Source: Ruegeria lacuscaerulensis (lineage in GTDB: Bacteria; Pseudomonadota; Alphaproteobacteria; Rhodobacterales; Rhodobacteraceae). From it: 64,000 nt of DNA. Below, piece by piece: positions 1 to 8,488 of the stretch. A program made the position numbers and the translations under genes. Within the stretch, counting starts at the first letter, position 1; each line of letters begins with the position of its first letter. The DNA is taken from assembly GCF_013033355.1 (NCBI RefSeq), contig NZ_WQDY01000005.1, forward strand, positions 186,001 through 250,000, written 5' to 3'. A model generated the notes under the pieces. The model ran no database searches and was not told where the DNA came from. It saw only the letters and a list, made by a program, of their open reading frames with translations.

Positions 1-369
1 AATCGTCACTTCGCCGCCTTGAACGGTTGCAGCCGTCATGTCATCGGACAGATCGCCCGACATCACCTTGCCCGGTACCACATGATAGGTCAGAACGGTG
101 ATCAACTGATCTTTATTCTCGGGCTTCAACAGCGTTTCGACAGTACCTTCGGGTAGTGCTGCGAAGGCTTCGTCGGTCGGGGCGAAGACAGTGAACGGGC
201 CATCGCCTTTCAGCGTATCAACCAGCTCGGCGGCTTGAACGGCGGCGACCAGAGTTTCAAAGCTGCCCGCGCCGACAGCAGTGTCCACGATGTCTTTCTT
301 GGCTCCGGCGAATGCAGCCGATGCGATCAGAGCGCCGGACACACCGGCAATAGCGAGTTTGCGAAACAT
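1..369 (-). CDS. Fasciclin (FAS1) domain secreted protein, C-terminus cut by window edge
   Basis: The reverse strand reads a protein starting MFRKLAIAG with a cleavable signal peptide (hydrophobic core about residues 5-20, Ala-rich end near AFAGA). A FAS1 domain follows, with the family's conserved blocks [13 protein letters not shown] (about residues 55-70) and [10 protein letters not shown] (about 91-101). FAS1 proteins of this size (about 160 aa) are exported adhesion-type proteins in roseobacters. The reading frame is open to base 1, so the last 30-40 residues are missing. The upstream region to 480 is AT-rich and could hold its promoter. Ligand and function are unknown. Confidence 0.9.
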   Translation of the reverse strand, partial: MFRKLAIAGVSGALIASAAFAGAKKDIVDTAVGAGSFETLVAAVQAAELVDTLKGDGPFTVFAPTDEAFAALPEGTVETLLKPENKDQLITVLTYHVVPGKVMSGDLSDDMTAATVQGGEVTI

Positions 370-480
370 GGTAACAGATTCCCTTGTTGGAATGCCGTCA
401 GTGGCATCGACAAGGGGTACGGCGCCCAATCACAACAAGATCACTGAATATATCGATAAATTGTTATTGAATATGCAGTG

Positions 481-503
481 ACCCGCGCTAAGCCGACGCG
501 GGT
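481..503 (-). terminator. Hairpin downstream of apt
   Basis: A 7-bp perfect stem (ACCCGCG / CGCGGGT) with a 9-nt loop lies about 40 bases after the apt stop codon. There is no clear T tract on the minus strand, so it is only a weak intrinsic terminator candidate. Confidence 0.35.
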
Positions 504-540
504 TGGAATTTCCACTCACGTTTTTGTGATCGAAGGGCCT

Positions 541-1080
541 TCAAAGACCTTCGAATTCACACAAAACATGCACATCCATGTCCAGATCTTCCAGAACTTT
601 GCGGCCGCCTAGCTCGGGCAGGTCGATGATGAACGAGCAGGACACGATCTCTCCGCCCAATCGTTCGATCAGTTTGATGCCAGCCGCTGCGGTGCCACCT
701 GTGGCCAGCAAGTCATCCACGACAAGAATCTTCTCGCCAGGCTGGATCGCGTCATCGTGGATTTCGACGATGGCCTCACCATATTCCAGTTTGTAGTCTT
801 GGCTGATCGTGGTGCCGGGCAGCTTGCCCTTCTTGCGGATTGGAACGAAGCCAACGCTAAGCTGATGAGCAATCGCGCCACCCAGAATAAAGCCACGTGC
901 CTCTAGGCCCACGACCTTGTCGATGCGTTCGCCCGCATAGGGATGCAGCATCTGATCAATCGCCATGCGAAACCCACGTGGGTCTGCGAACAGGGTGGTC
1001 ACATCGCGGAACATGATCCCTTCATGTGGGAAGTCGACGATGGTGCGGATGTAATCCTTGACCGACTTGTTTCTGGACAT
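541..1080 (-). CDS. apt: Adenine phosphoribosyltransferase
   Basis: This is a cytoplasmic purine salvage enzyme: adenine + PRPP to AMP + PPi. The 179-aa product has the type I PRTase fold signature, with the PRPP-binding loop [14 protein letters not shown] at about residues 117-130 and the hood region near the N-terminus ([15 protein letters not shown]). Its length fits bacterial Apt (170-185 aa). I start at the ATG reading MSRNKS because an AAAGGGG Shine-Dalgarno lies just upstream. An in-frame start 15 codons earlier lacks one. It probably consumes adenine released by the MTA phosphorylase at 4374-5246, which is on the same strand. Confidence 0.97.
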   Translation of the reverse strand: MSRNKSVKDYIRTIVDFPHEGIMFRDVTTLFADPRGFRMAIDQMLHPYAGERIDKVVGLEARGFILGGAIAHQLSVGFVPIRKKGKLPGTTISQDYKLEYGEAIVEIHDDAIQPGEKILVVDDLLATGGTAAAGIKLIERLGGEIVSCSFIIDLPELGGRKVLEDLDMDVHVLCEFEGL

Positions 1081-1400
1081 GGCGGACCCCTTTGGCGTCA
1101 GAATACGCTGGGCTGTTTGGCCCATTGGGGTCAGTCATGCAAGGATTGATTGTGTGATCTTATTTGCGGCGTTTCAAAAGAACGTTCGGCAAGCTCTTGT
1201 ATCGGTACAGAGACGAAGGCAGCCACGACAAATGGGGTTTGCGCCAATTGCGTTGGTCTCGCAAAAGAAATGCCTGAGCAGCATGCAGATTCATTGCCAT
1301 AATCCTTTTTTATTGTTAGGTGCTCGATAACTACAATTTCTATGCTATGTATATACATTGCATCGCACAAAGAATCAAGGGTCTGTCAGGGATAGGGCGC
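1081..1400. other. 320-bp intergenic region with an AT-rich palindromic core
   Basis: Between the apt start and the small gene at 1401 I find no convincing coding frame on either strand. The first half is unremarkable. The second half (about 1300-1370) is AT-rich and contains the near-perfect dyad listed separately. It probably carries divergent promoters for apt and for the 57-aa protein. Confidence 0.5.
1342..1363. promoter_or_regulatory. 22-bp near-perfect palindrome, candidate operator
   Basis: Positions 1342-1363 form a dyad in which only the symmetric pair 1346/1359 fails to match. The centre is the perfect 12-mer ATGTATATACAT (1347-1358). It lies about 40 bases before the GTG start of the 57-aa ribbon-helix-helix-like protein, a typical place for an autoregulatory operator or a dimer-binding site overlapping a -10 region. 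The DNA symmetry is seen directly; the regulator is inferred. Confidence 0.5.
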
Positions 1401-1574
1401 GTGGCTAAGAAAGACGGTAAAAGTTCTACCAAGAAAAACAGTCAATTGGTTCTGCGTTTAGACAAAGACGAGCGTGATGCTTTCGTTGAGCTGTGCAAAG
1501 AACTCGATACCTCGGCCGCACGGGAAATCCGGCGGTTCATCCGCGGTTTCATGAAGGAAAACGCCGAGGATTAG
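1401..1574 (+). CDS. Small ribbon-helix-helix-like protein, 57 aa
   Basis: The product is basic at the N-terminus (VAKKDGKSSTKKNSQ), followed by a short beta-like stretch LVLRLDKDERDAF and two helices (VELCKELDTSAAREIRRFIRGFMKE). This is the order expected of a MetJ/Arc/CopG DNA-binding fold; the segment SQLVLRLDKDERDAF resembles the strand and first turn. I chose the GTG at 1401 because AGGGATAGGG lies just upstream and the fold starts there; an open frame reaches back to 1320. Its stop overlaps the convergent LysE-family stop by 4 bases. No antitoxin partner is visible. Function as a repressor is inferred. Confidence 0.6.
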   Translation: MAKKDGKSSTKKNSQLVLRLDKDERDAFVELCKELDTSAAREIRRFIRGFMKENAED

Positions 1575-2200
1575 GCCGGGCGTCGCAGGACTGCGGTCGC
1601 CACGCCCATTCCGATCAGGGACAACCCTCCGAATTTTGTCATGGCATTCAAAACGCCTGCGCGTCCGATCATCATGCGCAACCTGTCAGCCATCAACGCA
1701 TAGGCCAGAGCGTTCAGCCATGCGAGGCCGACAAATGTCGCGATTAAGATGGCGAATTGCGGGCCCAGGGGGTCTGTTAGACGAATGAACTGCGGGACAA
1801 ATGCAATGAAGAACGCAATGGATTTCGGGTTCAGGGCCGTGACAGCCGCAGCGTGCCCAAAGACACTGCGCGTTGTAACATCGCGGCCGGTTTCTACCGT
1901 CTGTACGCCGCCCACGGGTGCGCTGCGCAAAAGCTTTACTCCAAGCCAGATCAGATAAGCCGCGCCTACCCATTTCAGCACCGAAAACAAGGTTGCTGAT
2001 GCCAGAACCAGCGCCCCCAACCCAAGCAATGACGCTGTCATCGCGACCAGATCGCCTAAAGCGACCCCTGTGGCCGAGGCGACAGCGACGCTGCGCCCTT
2101 TGGACAACGCATAGCTGAGAACCAGCAGAACGGTTGGGCCGGGGATCAGCAGCAAAGCGGTCGAAGCAGCCACAAAGGCAAGCCAGAGATCAAGGGACAT
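1571..2200 (-). CDS. LysE/RhtB family amino-acid exporter
   Basis: A 209-aa inner-membrane protein with about six hydrophobic segments and the family N-terminus (LLLIPGPTVLLVLSYAL, roughly residues 16-32). This is the conserved PGP region of LysE/RhtB translocators, followed by the Gly/Leu-rich helix around AAYLIWLGVKLLR. The family exports amino acids or homoserine lactone-like compounds; the substrate cannot be read from sequence. It is convergent with the 57-aa gene, with stop codons overlapping by 4 bases (TTAG). Confidence 0.9.
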   Translation of the reverse strand: MSLDLWLAFVAASTALLLIPGPTVLLVLSYALSKGRSVAVASATGVALGDLVAMTASLLGLGALVLASATLFSVLKWVGAAYLIWLGVKLLRSAPVGGVQTVETGRDVTTRSVFGHAAAVTALNPKSIAFFIAFVPQFIRLTDPLGPQFAILIATFVGLAWLNALAYALMADRLRMMIGRAGVLNAMTKFGGLSLIGMGVATAVLRRPA

Positions 2201-2252
2201 AGGGCATCCTGTTAAACGTTTTGCACCACAAAGCCTGTGCGCTGGCGTCAGG

Positions 2253-3257
2253 TCAAGCCCTCGAACGATCCGTCACGAAGCGCATCAAAGCTTCAAGCGG
2301 ACCGCGATAGAAGCTCCGACGCCAAACCAATGCAAATCCGGAGGATGCGACACAGAACCCAACGCCATACCCTAAAATCTGAACCGCGCTCAGGGAACCG
2401 TTCAGCAATCCGGCTTCGTCCAGAATACCCATGCCAATCAGAATATGCGCCACATACAGCGTCAGGCTGATGCGTCCCGGTGCTGTTAGGGCTGCAGCAA
2501 TTCCCAGTCGCTGAATGCGTGGCCAAAGCTTCAGCAGCAACCCGATTACGACGCAGGATGATCCGGTTCCTGCCAGGATATAGAACGGGCCGGGCGGTAT
2601 CGACGCGGTACCAAGATAAGGGTCCGAGACCAGTATCCTGGGAAACAGGGCCAACACCGCGGCTCCAAATCCCCACATGATCAGGCGGTGTTGAATGCAG
2701 ATCGTATGCAGTTGCGACCGCCCGATGGCCATGCCGATCAAAAGGAGAGCAGCCCATGGCAACACTGGGTGCCAGCCATTGAAAACAGCGTTGCGCAGAA
2801 AGCCGGGCAGGGTCCAAAGGTCGGTGTAGGTTAGCGTGCTCCAATCCCAACCCCGATCATAATCGAAGGTCAGGTGCGCCAGAACAGATAGCCCAACGAT
2901 TCCCAGTGCCCCAAGCCACAAACCGCGTGGAGAGGATGCCAGAAATGCGGCTCCAATCAGGAAATACAACGCGTAGAAATGCAGGATATCGGCGTCAAAC
3001 ACCGTCATGTTGATTAGGCCGAGCACAAACAGAAACGCCGCGCGTCGAAGCACCAAGCTGACCGAGAGCCGGGCCAATCCGATCCCAATGCCTGCCAAAA
3101 TGACAAACAAGGCCGCCGCGCGCCCTTCTAAAGCGTTTACAACACCAGAGGCCCAATCCTGACCCGAAACGACCTGTGCTGCAATGCGGAAGTTCACCAA
3201 CACCATGCCGCAATAGGCCAGAAACCTGGCTGCGTCCAAAGCCTCAAATCTTTGCAT
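2253..3257 (-). CDS. DUF418/YeiB-like multi-pass membrane protein
   Basis: A 334-aa protein beginning MQRFEALDAARFLAYCGMV. This matches the start of the DUF418/acyltransferase-like membrane family (D-x-x-R-x-L...G-x-x-L-V-N-F), followed by roughly nine hydrophobic helices. I use the ATG at 3257 because AGAGGG precedes it; an upstream in-frame start adds 28 poorly conserved residues. Members are often annotated as putative transport or acyl-transfer membrane proteins, without known substrate. It is divergent from the hydrolase at 3507, with a 249-bp shared upstream region. Confidence 0.75.
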   Translation of the reverse strand: MQRFEALDAARFLAYCGMVLVNFRIAAQVVSGQDWASGVVNALEGRAAALFVILAGIGIGLARLSVSLVLRRAAFLFVLGLINMTVFDADILHFYALYFLIGAAFLASSPRGLWLGALGIVGLSVLAHLTFDYDRGWDWSTLTYTDLWTLPGFLRNAVFNGWHPVLPWAALLLIGMAIGRSQLHTICIQHRLIMWGFGAAVLALFPRILVSDPYLGTASIPPGPFYILAGTGSSCVVIGLLLKLWPRIQRLGIAAALTAPGRISLTLYVAHILIGMGILDEAGLLNGSLSAVQILGYGVGFCVASSGFALVWRRSFYRGPLEALMRFVTDRSRA

Positions 3258-3506
3258 ACTGCCCTCTGATGCGGTCTCGACTGCGGTTTGACACGCCATT
3301 GTGGCGCAACTGCGGCTTAAATTCCCAACCGGGATAAACAAATCGCAAGCGCGGGCAACGGTTCACTTTGGGTTCGGTACACAAGAGGTGACCTGCCCCA
3401 CCGTCGCAGATAAAGATTGGATTAAACCCGCGAGTTGCGCCTTGAAACGTGGCACGTGATGCACGACCTCAGACGAAACCACGTGCTGCGCAAAAAGGAG
3501 TTGAAA

Positions 3507-4367
3507 ATGGTGACCGAGACGACAGATACGAACGCGCGCACAAATTCTGCGCGGTCCGGGTTCGGGCGGCCGAAGCTGTTCCTTGTAGTGGCTTTTCTGT
3601 TGGTCGGAGTGGTCTATTCAGGCGTGCTTGGGTACATCTATTTCAACCAGCAATCATTGGTTTTCAAACCCGATGGTGAATTGCCGAAACCATCAGAAGT
3701 CGGGTTAGCGGACATGGAGGTTGTGTCTCTGCCCATGGCTGATGGCACTTTGCTCACAGCATGGTCAGCCCCTGCGGTGCGAGAAGGTGCGCCGACGGTA
3801 CTGTTCTTTCATGGTCAGAGCGGGAACCTAAGCGACCGATCCGACAGGTTGCGCGAAATTCTCAACAGTGGGTTTGGCCTGTTCGCCCCAAGTTACCGTG
3901 GTTTTCCCGGCAGTGCAGGCGAACCTTCAGAGGAGGCGCTGATAGCGGATGCGATTTTGATGTATGACCGGCTAGAGGCCGATGGTGCCTCGGTCATTTT
4001 GCATGGTCAAAGCCTAGGGACAGGAATTGCAGCCGCCGTAGCGGCCGAACGCCCGAATGCCCGAATGCTGGTGCTTGAGGCTCCTTACACAGCGACAGTG
4101 GACATCGCGGCCGAGCGATATCCTTTTCTGCCTGTCTCTGCCCTGATGAAGGACCAGTTTAGAACTCGGGACCTGATTGAGAGTGTTAAAGTGCCGACTC
4201 TGATCTTCCACGGAACTCTGGATGATACCATTCCGGTTGAGCACGGTCAGGCTTTGGCCGCACTGGCAGGCGAGACCGTTCAGTTGTTCGTCATCCCGGG
4301 CGGAACGCATAACGACCTATGGTCACATGGACTGTGGGATAAGGTGCAAACAGCCCTGTCGCGGTAG
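3507..4367 (+). CDS. Membrane-anchored alpha/beta hydrolase (BEM46/YfhR type)
   Basis: A 286-aa protein with one N-terminal transmembrane segment (about residues 24-48) followed by an alpha/beta hydrolase domain. The oxyanion-region motif FFHGQSGN, the nucleophile elbow GQSLG (Ser near residue 165), a late Asp in FHGTLDDTIP and a His in PGGTHND are all visible, completing the catalytic triad. This is the BEM46/YfhR pattern, a serine hydrolase of unknown substrate facing the periplasm or cytoplasm. An AAGGAG site lies 6 bases before the chosen ATG. It converges on mtnP with a 6-base gap. Confidence 0.85.
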   Translation: MVTETTDTNARTNSARSGFGRPKLFLVVAFLLVGVVYSGVLGYIYFNQQSLVFKPDGELPKPSEVGLADMEVVSLPMADGTLLTAWSAPAVREGAPTVLFFHGQSGNLSDRSDRLREILNSGFGLFAPSYRGFPGSAGEPSEEALIADAILMYDRLEADGASVILHGQSLGTGIAAAVAAERPNARMLVLEAPYTATVDIAAERYPFLPVSALMKDQFRTRDLIESVKVPTLIFHGTLDDTIPVEHGQALAALAGETVQLFVIPGGTHNDLWSHGLWDKVQTALSR

Positions 4368-4373
4368 GCCGGA

Positions 4374-5246
4374 TTACAATACCCGACCAGCCACAGCATC
4401 CAGTTTAGCCAGCAGGGCCGGGTCGCGTTTTTCAGGCGCGGTCAGGATCGCATATTCCAGCGCCCGGTCACAGCCATGAGGACAAGGCGCACGGTCCGGC
4501 CCAAGCAGATCGGGCAACCCCTTGACCAGTGCGCGTCCTTTCTCGGCATTCCCGGTCAGAGTTGCAATGATTGCGGTCACGTCGACTTCGCCATGGTCTG
4601 GGTGCCAACTGTCGTAGTCGGTGACCATCGCGATCGAGGCGTAACACAGCTCGGCCTCACGGGCGAGCTTGGCCTCGGGCATGTTGGTCATTCCGATCAC
4701 GTCGCAGCCCCAGTGTTCGCGGTACATTTTGGATTCCGCCAGCGTCGAGAATTGCGGTCCCTCCATCGCCAGATATGTTCCGCCCCGGTGGATGTTTATC
4801 CCTGCCGCCTTGCCAGCGGTTTCGCATGCATCCGACAGGCGGGGGCACGTCGGGTGGGCGACGCTGACGTGGGCTACACAGCCAGTACCGAAAAAGCTTT
4901 TGTCGCGGGCAAAAGTCCGGTCGATGAATTGATCCACGATCACGAAATCACCCGGCGCCATATGCTCGCGAAATGACCCGCAGGCCGAGACCGAGATGAC
5001 ATCGCTTACGCCCAGCCGTTTCAGCGCATCGATATTCGCGCGATATGGAACCTCGGTCGGGGAATGCACGTGGCCGCGCCCGTGGCGCGGCAGGAACGCC
5101 ATCTCGACCCCGTTCAGTGATCCCGTCAGGATTTGATCTGACGGATCGCCCCATGGTGTTTCAACCGTGACCCATTCAGCGTTCTCTAGCCCGTCAATGT
5201 CGTAGATGCCTGATCCGCCGATAACCGCAATCTTGGTCTGGGTCAC
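4374..5246 (-). CDS. mtnP: S-methyl-5'-thioadenosine phosphorylase
   Basis: Phosphorolysis of methylthioadenosine to adenine and 5-methylthioribose 1-phosphate, a cytoplasmic step in methionine and purine salvage. The 290-aa product shows the PNP/MTAP signatures: phosphate-site GGSGIYD (about residue 10), HGRGHVHSP with the conserved phosphate-binding His, SACGSFREHM, AMEGPQFST and MTNMPEAKLAREAE, the last characteristic of MTAP rather than PNP. I choose the GTG at 5246 (VTQTKIAVIGG) with GGAGAG upstream; the frame stays open 21 codons further. The adenine formed is the substrate of Apt at 541-1080. Confidence 0.95.
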   Translation of the reverse strand: MTQTKIAVIGGSGIYDIDGLENAEWVTVETPWGDPSDQILTGSLNGVEMAFLPRHGRGHVHSPTEVPYRANIDALKRLGVSDVISVSACGSFREHMAPGDFVIVDQFIDRTFARDKSFFGTGCVAHVSVAHPTCPRLSDACETAGKAAGINIHRGGTYLAMEGPQFSTLAESKMYREHWGCDVIGMTNMPEAKLAREAELCYASIAMVTDYDSWHPDHGEVDVTAIIATLTGNAEKGRALVKGLPDLLGPDRAPCPHGCDRALEYAILTAPEKRDPALLAKLDAVAGRVL

Positions 5247-5322
5247 TTGTTCTCTCCGGGTTGTGGTGCCTGATCCGGGATTTGTGCGCCGCAGTTTTGG
5301 GTTTGACAAGGGTCAATACGAA

Positions 5323-5880
5323 TTACTGCAGCGTCAAAAGGTTACGGGTTTGCGCCTGCTGCTGAAAATCACTCCACGCTGCATCAAATTGCTGTAATGG
5401 CCATGTCAGGTCCTGCGCCTGTCCGTGTCGGTCACGGAAAACAAAGCGATAAGCGTCTCCGTCCAACATGGCAGCGATGATCTCATCCGCGCCGCTTCCG
5501 TCGAAGGTGCAACCAAGGCCGGTCAGGCATCCAGGGCTGCGGGTGCGCCAGACAACGCCGTCGCTGCCGTCAATGCGGAAGCCGGACGGCCAGAACAAGG
5601 TGCCGGGTTCTATTCCGAATTCGACCTGAACTCCGGTCGGGGCAGGGGTAATAAAGACGTATTGTGCGCCGAATTTGGGGCGGTACGAGAAGACCTCGGC
5701 CCGGCGAATATAGCAGCGCTGCTTCAGCGCGCCGTATTCTTCACGTTCGTCGCAGATCGAGTTCCATACGCCGAACGATTCATAATGGGTCACGCGCCAA
5801 TTGCTGGCCGTGTCATTGCCCCGCAGGTCCTGTGCGAACGCAGCCATCGGGGCTAGTAGGAAAAGGATCAACCATCGCAT
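5323..5880 (-). CDS. Secreted protein, possibly IalB-like
   Basis: A 185-aa protein with a clear signal peptide (MRWLILFLLAPMAAFAQ, cleavage near residue 17). The mature part has a FGVWNSICDEREE segment and a KQRCYIRR segment. The W...C...RCY arrangement recalls the invasion-associated locus B (IalB) family, but similarity is weak and I would not insist. It lies 76 bases upstream of mtnP on the same strand's promoter side, so it is transcribed away from SulP and toward mtnP. A TTG two codons earlier is an alternative start. Confidence 0.6.
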   Translation of the reverse strand: MRWLILFLLAPMAAFAQDLRGNDTASNWRVTHYESFGVWNSICDEREEYGALKQRCYIRRAEVFSYRPKFGAQYVFITPAPTGVQVEFGIEPGTLFWPSGFRIDGSDGVVWRTRSPGCLTGLGCTFDGSGADEIIAAMLDGDAYRFVFRDRHGQAQDLTWPLQQFDAAWSDFQQQAQTRNLLTLQ

Positions 5881-6042
5881 GGCCAATAAGTGCGTATCCG
5901 TGACGCCCGGTTCAACTCACGACTCTGCGATCGCTCGGTATGCGCTTTTTGCATAGCAGCCTCCCACCTGATGCGGTGGCTCCAAGGTTCGATGACGGGT
6001 AGAAAGCCCCTTTCGCGCGCGCACCAACCGACAGGACATCTT

Positions 6043-7677
6043 ATGCCCCGAGCCATGCTGGCAAGCTTTGCCAACCGTATCGCCAAACCCGACCTGCGTT
6101 GGGTGCCGGATGAGGGGTTGACCGCCTCGCGCCTGCGGATCGAGCTTTTGTCCGGCCTGACTGTGGCCCTTGCGCTGGTGCCCGAGGCTGTGGCCTTTGC
6201 CTTTGTTGCCGGTGTGCATCCGTTGGTGGGGTTGTACGCGGCTTTCATGGTCGGTTTGATCACGGCGCTGATCGGGGGGCGTCCGGGTATGATCTCGGGC
6301 GCGACCGGGGCGCTTGCGGTGGTAATGGTGGCGCTGGTGGCAGAACATGGGGTCGAGTACCTGTTTGCGACCGTCGTTCTTATGGGAATTTTGCAGGTGA
6401 TCGCAGGGGCGATGCATTGGGGGCGGTTCATCCGTCTGGTGCCTCATCCGGTGATGCTGGGCTTTGTGAACGGTCTGGCCATCGTGATCTTTCTGGCGCA
6501 GTTGGGCCAGTTCAAGGTGCCCGGCACCATGGAGAACACCGGCCACGGCATGGGCGGAGGTGAGTGGCTCTCGGGTCTGCAACTCTATACCATGCTGGGT
6601 CTGGTCGCGCTGACAATGGCGGTGATCTGGGTCATGCCGCGCATCACGCGGGTTGTTCCGGCCCCGCTGGCCGGGATTGTCGTCGTTGCCGCATTGGTAA
6701 TCGGCTTTGGCCTGGACGTGCCGCGCGTCGGTGATCTGGCCTCGATCGAAGGTGGCCTGCCGCCCTTCCACATCCCGATGGTGCCGCTGACCTGGGAAAC
6801 CTTTGAAATCATCCTGCCCTACGCCGTCATTCTGGCCGCCATCGGCCTGATTGAATCGCTGCTGACCCTGAATCTTGTGGGTGAGATCACAGGCAAACGC
6901 GGCGGTGCATCGCAGGAATGTATCGCGCAGGGCGTTTCCAACGTCGCGACCGGTTTCTTCGGTGGCATGGGTGGCTGTGCGATGATCGGCCAGTCGATGA
7001 TCAACGTGAAATCAGGGGGGCGGACTCGCATCGCCGGGATCGCCGCTGCGCTATTCCTGCTTATCTTCATCCTTTTTGCCTCACCACTGATCGAACAGAT
7101 TCCTCTGGCTGCACTCGTCGGAGTGATGTTCATGGTGGTGATCGGCACCTTCGCCTGGAATTCGTTTAACATCATGCGAAAAGTGCCTCTGATGGACGCG
7201 TTCGTCATTGTGCTGGTGACGGTTGTGACGGTGATGGAGGACCTCGCGGTCGCAGTAGTCGTTGGCGTGATCGTCTCGGCGCTGGCTTACGCATGGAACA
7301 ACGCAAAACGCATCCACGCGATTACACGTGACTCGGCGACCGAGAAAGGCGCTAAGGTATATGAAATCCAGGGCCCTCTGTTCTTCGGGTCGTCCGACGG
7401 GTTTGTCGAACTCTTCGATGTCTCGAACGACCCTGAAACCGTAATTGTGGATTTCGCCGAAAGCCGCGTTGTTGATCAATCAGCACTTCAGGCCATTGAG
7501 AACATCGCCGGAAAATACGAAGCCGCAGGCAAACGGGTCATGTTGCGCCACCTGAGCCGCGATTGCCACAAACTGCTGAACAAGGCCGGCCATCTGATGG
7601 TCGATAGTGATGATGACCCGGATTATGAAATCGCGGTGGACTACTCTGTCCGCACCGGCATTCTGGGTGGCCACTGA
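6043..7677 (+). CDS. SulP family anion transporter with STAS domain
   Basis: A 544-aa inner-membrane protein. The transmembrane domain covers about residues 30-420 and includes the family segments LVPEAVAFAFVAGVHPLVGLYAAF and GRPGMISGATGALAVV. The cytoplasmic C-terminal STAS domain (about 445-535) carries AKVYEIQGPLFFGSSD and VIVDFAESRVVDQSALQAI. SLC26/SulP proteins move sulfate, bicarbonate or dicarboxylates; the substrate here is not evident. The ATG at 6043 has AGGA 8 bases upstream; an open frame extends 51 codons further up but with non-conserved composition. The gene ends at a structured intergenic repeat shared with the convergent flavin reductase. Confidence 0.93.
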   Translation: MPRAMLASFANRIAKPDLRWVPDEGLTASRLRIELLSGLTVALALVPEAVAFAFVAGVHPLVGLYAAFMVGLITALIGGRPGMISGATGALAVVMVALVAEHGVEYLFATVVLMGILQVIAGAMHWGRFIRLVPHPVMLGFVNGLAIVIFLAQLGQFKVPGTMENTGHGMGGGEWLSGLQLYTMLGLVALTMAVIWVMPRITRVVPAPLAGIVVVAALVIGFGLDVPRVGDLASIEGGLPPFHIPMVPLTWETFEIILPYAVILAAIGLIESLLTLNLVGEITGKRGGASQECIAQGVSNVATGFFGGMGGCAMIGQSMINVKSGGRTRIAGIAAALFLLIFILFASPLIEQIPLAALVGVMFMVVIGTFAWNSFNIMRKVPLMDAFVIVLVTVVTVMEDLAVAVVVGVIVSALAYAWNNAKRIHAITRDSATEKGAKVYEIQGPLFFGSSDGFVELFDVSNDPETVIVDFAESRVVDQSALQAIENIAGKYEAAGKRVMLRHLSRDCHKLLNKAGHLMVDSDDDPDYEIAVDYSVRTGILGGH

Positions 7678-7743
7678 GGCTATAGGGAGGCTCTGCCTCG
7701 CGCTCCGGGATAATTGCAGCCAGATGGGTATAGGATCCCTTAC

Positions 7744-7814
7744 TTCATCTGGCTAAAAATACCTCGGGGGAGACGCCCGCAGGGCGGCGGGGGCAGAGCC
7801 CCTTTTGCGATCAG
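7744..7814. repeat. Dispersed two-hairpin intergenic element, copy A
   Basis: The block begins TTCATCTGGC-AAAAATA, continues with a G-run, then two hairpins (CGCCC-GCA-GGGCG and GGGGC-AGA-GCCCC), and ends GCGATCAG. The same architecture recurs at 20319-20396. It sits between convergent genes, and its last bases contain the stop codon of the minus-strand flavin reductase (TCA at 7811-7813). From memory this motif family is abundant between Rhodobacteraceae genes. A role as a bidirectional terminator is inferred. Confidence 0.75.
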
Positions 7815-8416
7815 TCATCGGGACGGTTGAGGGAAAACAGTTCCGTGACCACGGAGTAGTCACGGTACCCTAGCCGTGCCAGTGGCTGGAATGTGGTGAC
7901 GTCGAATTTACCGTCTTTCAAACAGTCGTCTCTTAAATGCACGCCAGTTACTTCTCCGAAGACAACGCGGTTTGCTTCTCCGGGCAGCTTCACGATCTGG
8001 GTCAGCTTGCATTCAAGGGCGGCAGGCGCCCCCTGAATCCTGGCGCAAGGAATGGTTTCACACTCTATTGCAGTCAAACCTGCATGGTCGAATTCATCCA
8101 CGTGTTTCGGCAATCCCGCAGAACTTGCGTTCATTGCATCCCGATGCGCATGCGCCACGACATTCACACAAAAAACACCTGTGGCTTCGATGTTGGCGAT
8201 ACTGTCTTTGCCACCGTCCTGATCTGGTTTCGTGCCCGTCGTGGCGAACATAACCTGAGGAGGAGTATATGCGACGCCGTTAAAAAACGAATACGGGGCC
8301 AGATTGTTCACTCCATCCATGTCGCGGGACGAGATCCAGCCGATCGGGCGTGGCGTGATGATGGCGTTGAAAGGGTTATGCGGCAAACCGTGGCCGTCTT
8401 CGGGGCGATAGAACAT
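7811..8416 (-). CDS. Flavin reductase family (DIM6/NTAB) protein
   Basis: A 201-aa cytoplasmic FMN-binding split-barrel protein. It has FNAIITPRPIGWISSRD near residues 15-31 and NLAPYSFFNGVAYTPPQVMFA, both characteristic of the flavin reductase-like domain. It could supply reduced flavin to a partner monooxygenase or act on its own, but no such partner lies nearby. The ATG at 8416 has GGAG 6 bases upstream; the open frame extends 27 codons higher without conservation. It is divergent from the GNAT gene at 8489 with 72 bases between starts. Confidence 0.88.
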   Translation of the reverse strand: MFYRPEDGHGLPHNPFNAIITPRPIGWISSRDMDGVNNLAPYSFFNGVAYTPPQVMFATTGTKPDQDGGKDSIANIEATGVFCVNVVAHAHRDAMNASSAGLPKHVDEFDHAGLTAIECETIPCARIQGAPAALECKLTQIVKLPGEANRVVFGEVTGVHLRDDCLKDGKFDVTTFQPLARLGYRDYSVVTELFSLNRPDD

Positions 8417-8488
8417 ATATACTCCAAGCGTTTGCCCAAGGCGTAACGAAGTGCTAGGGCGAATTCCAGCAAGGAAAAGAGGGCAGGG

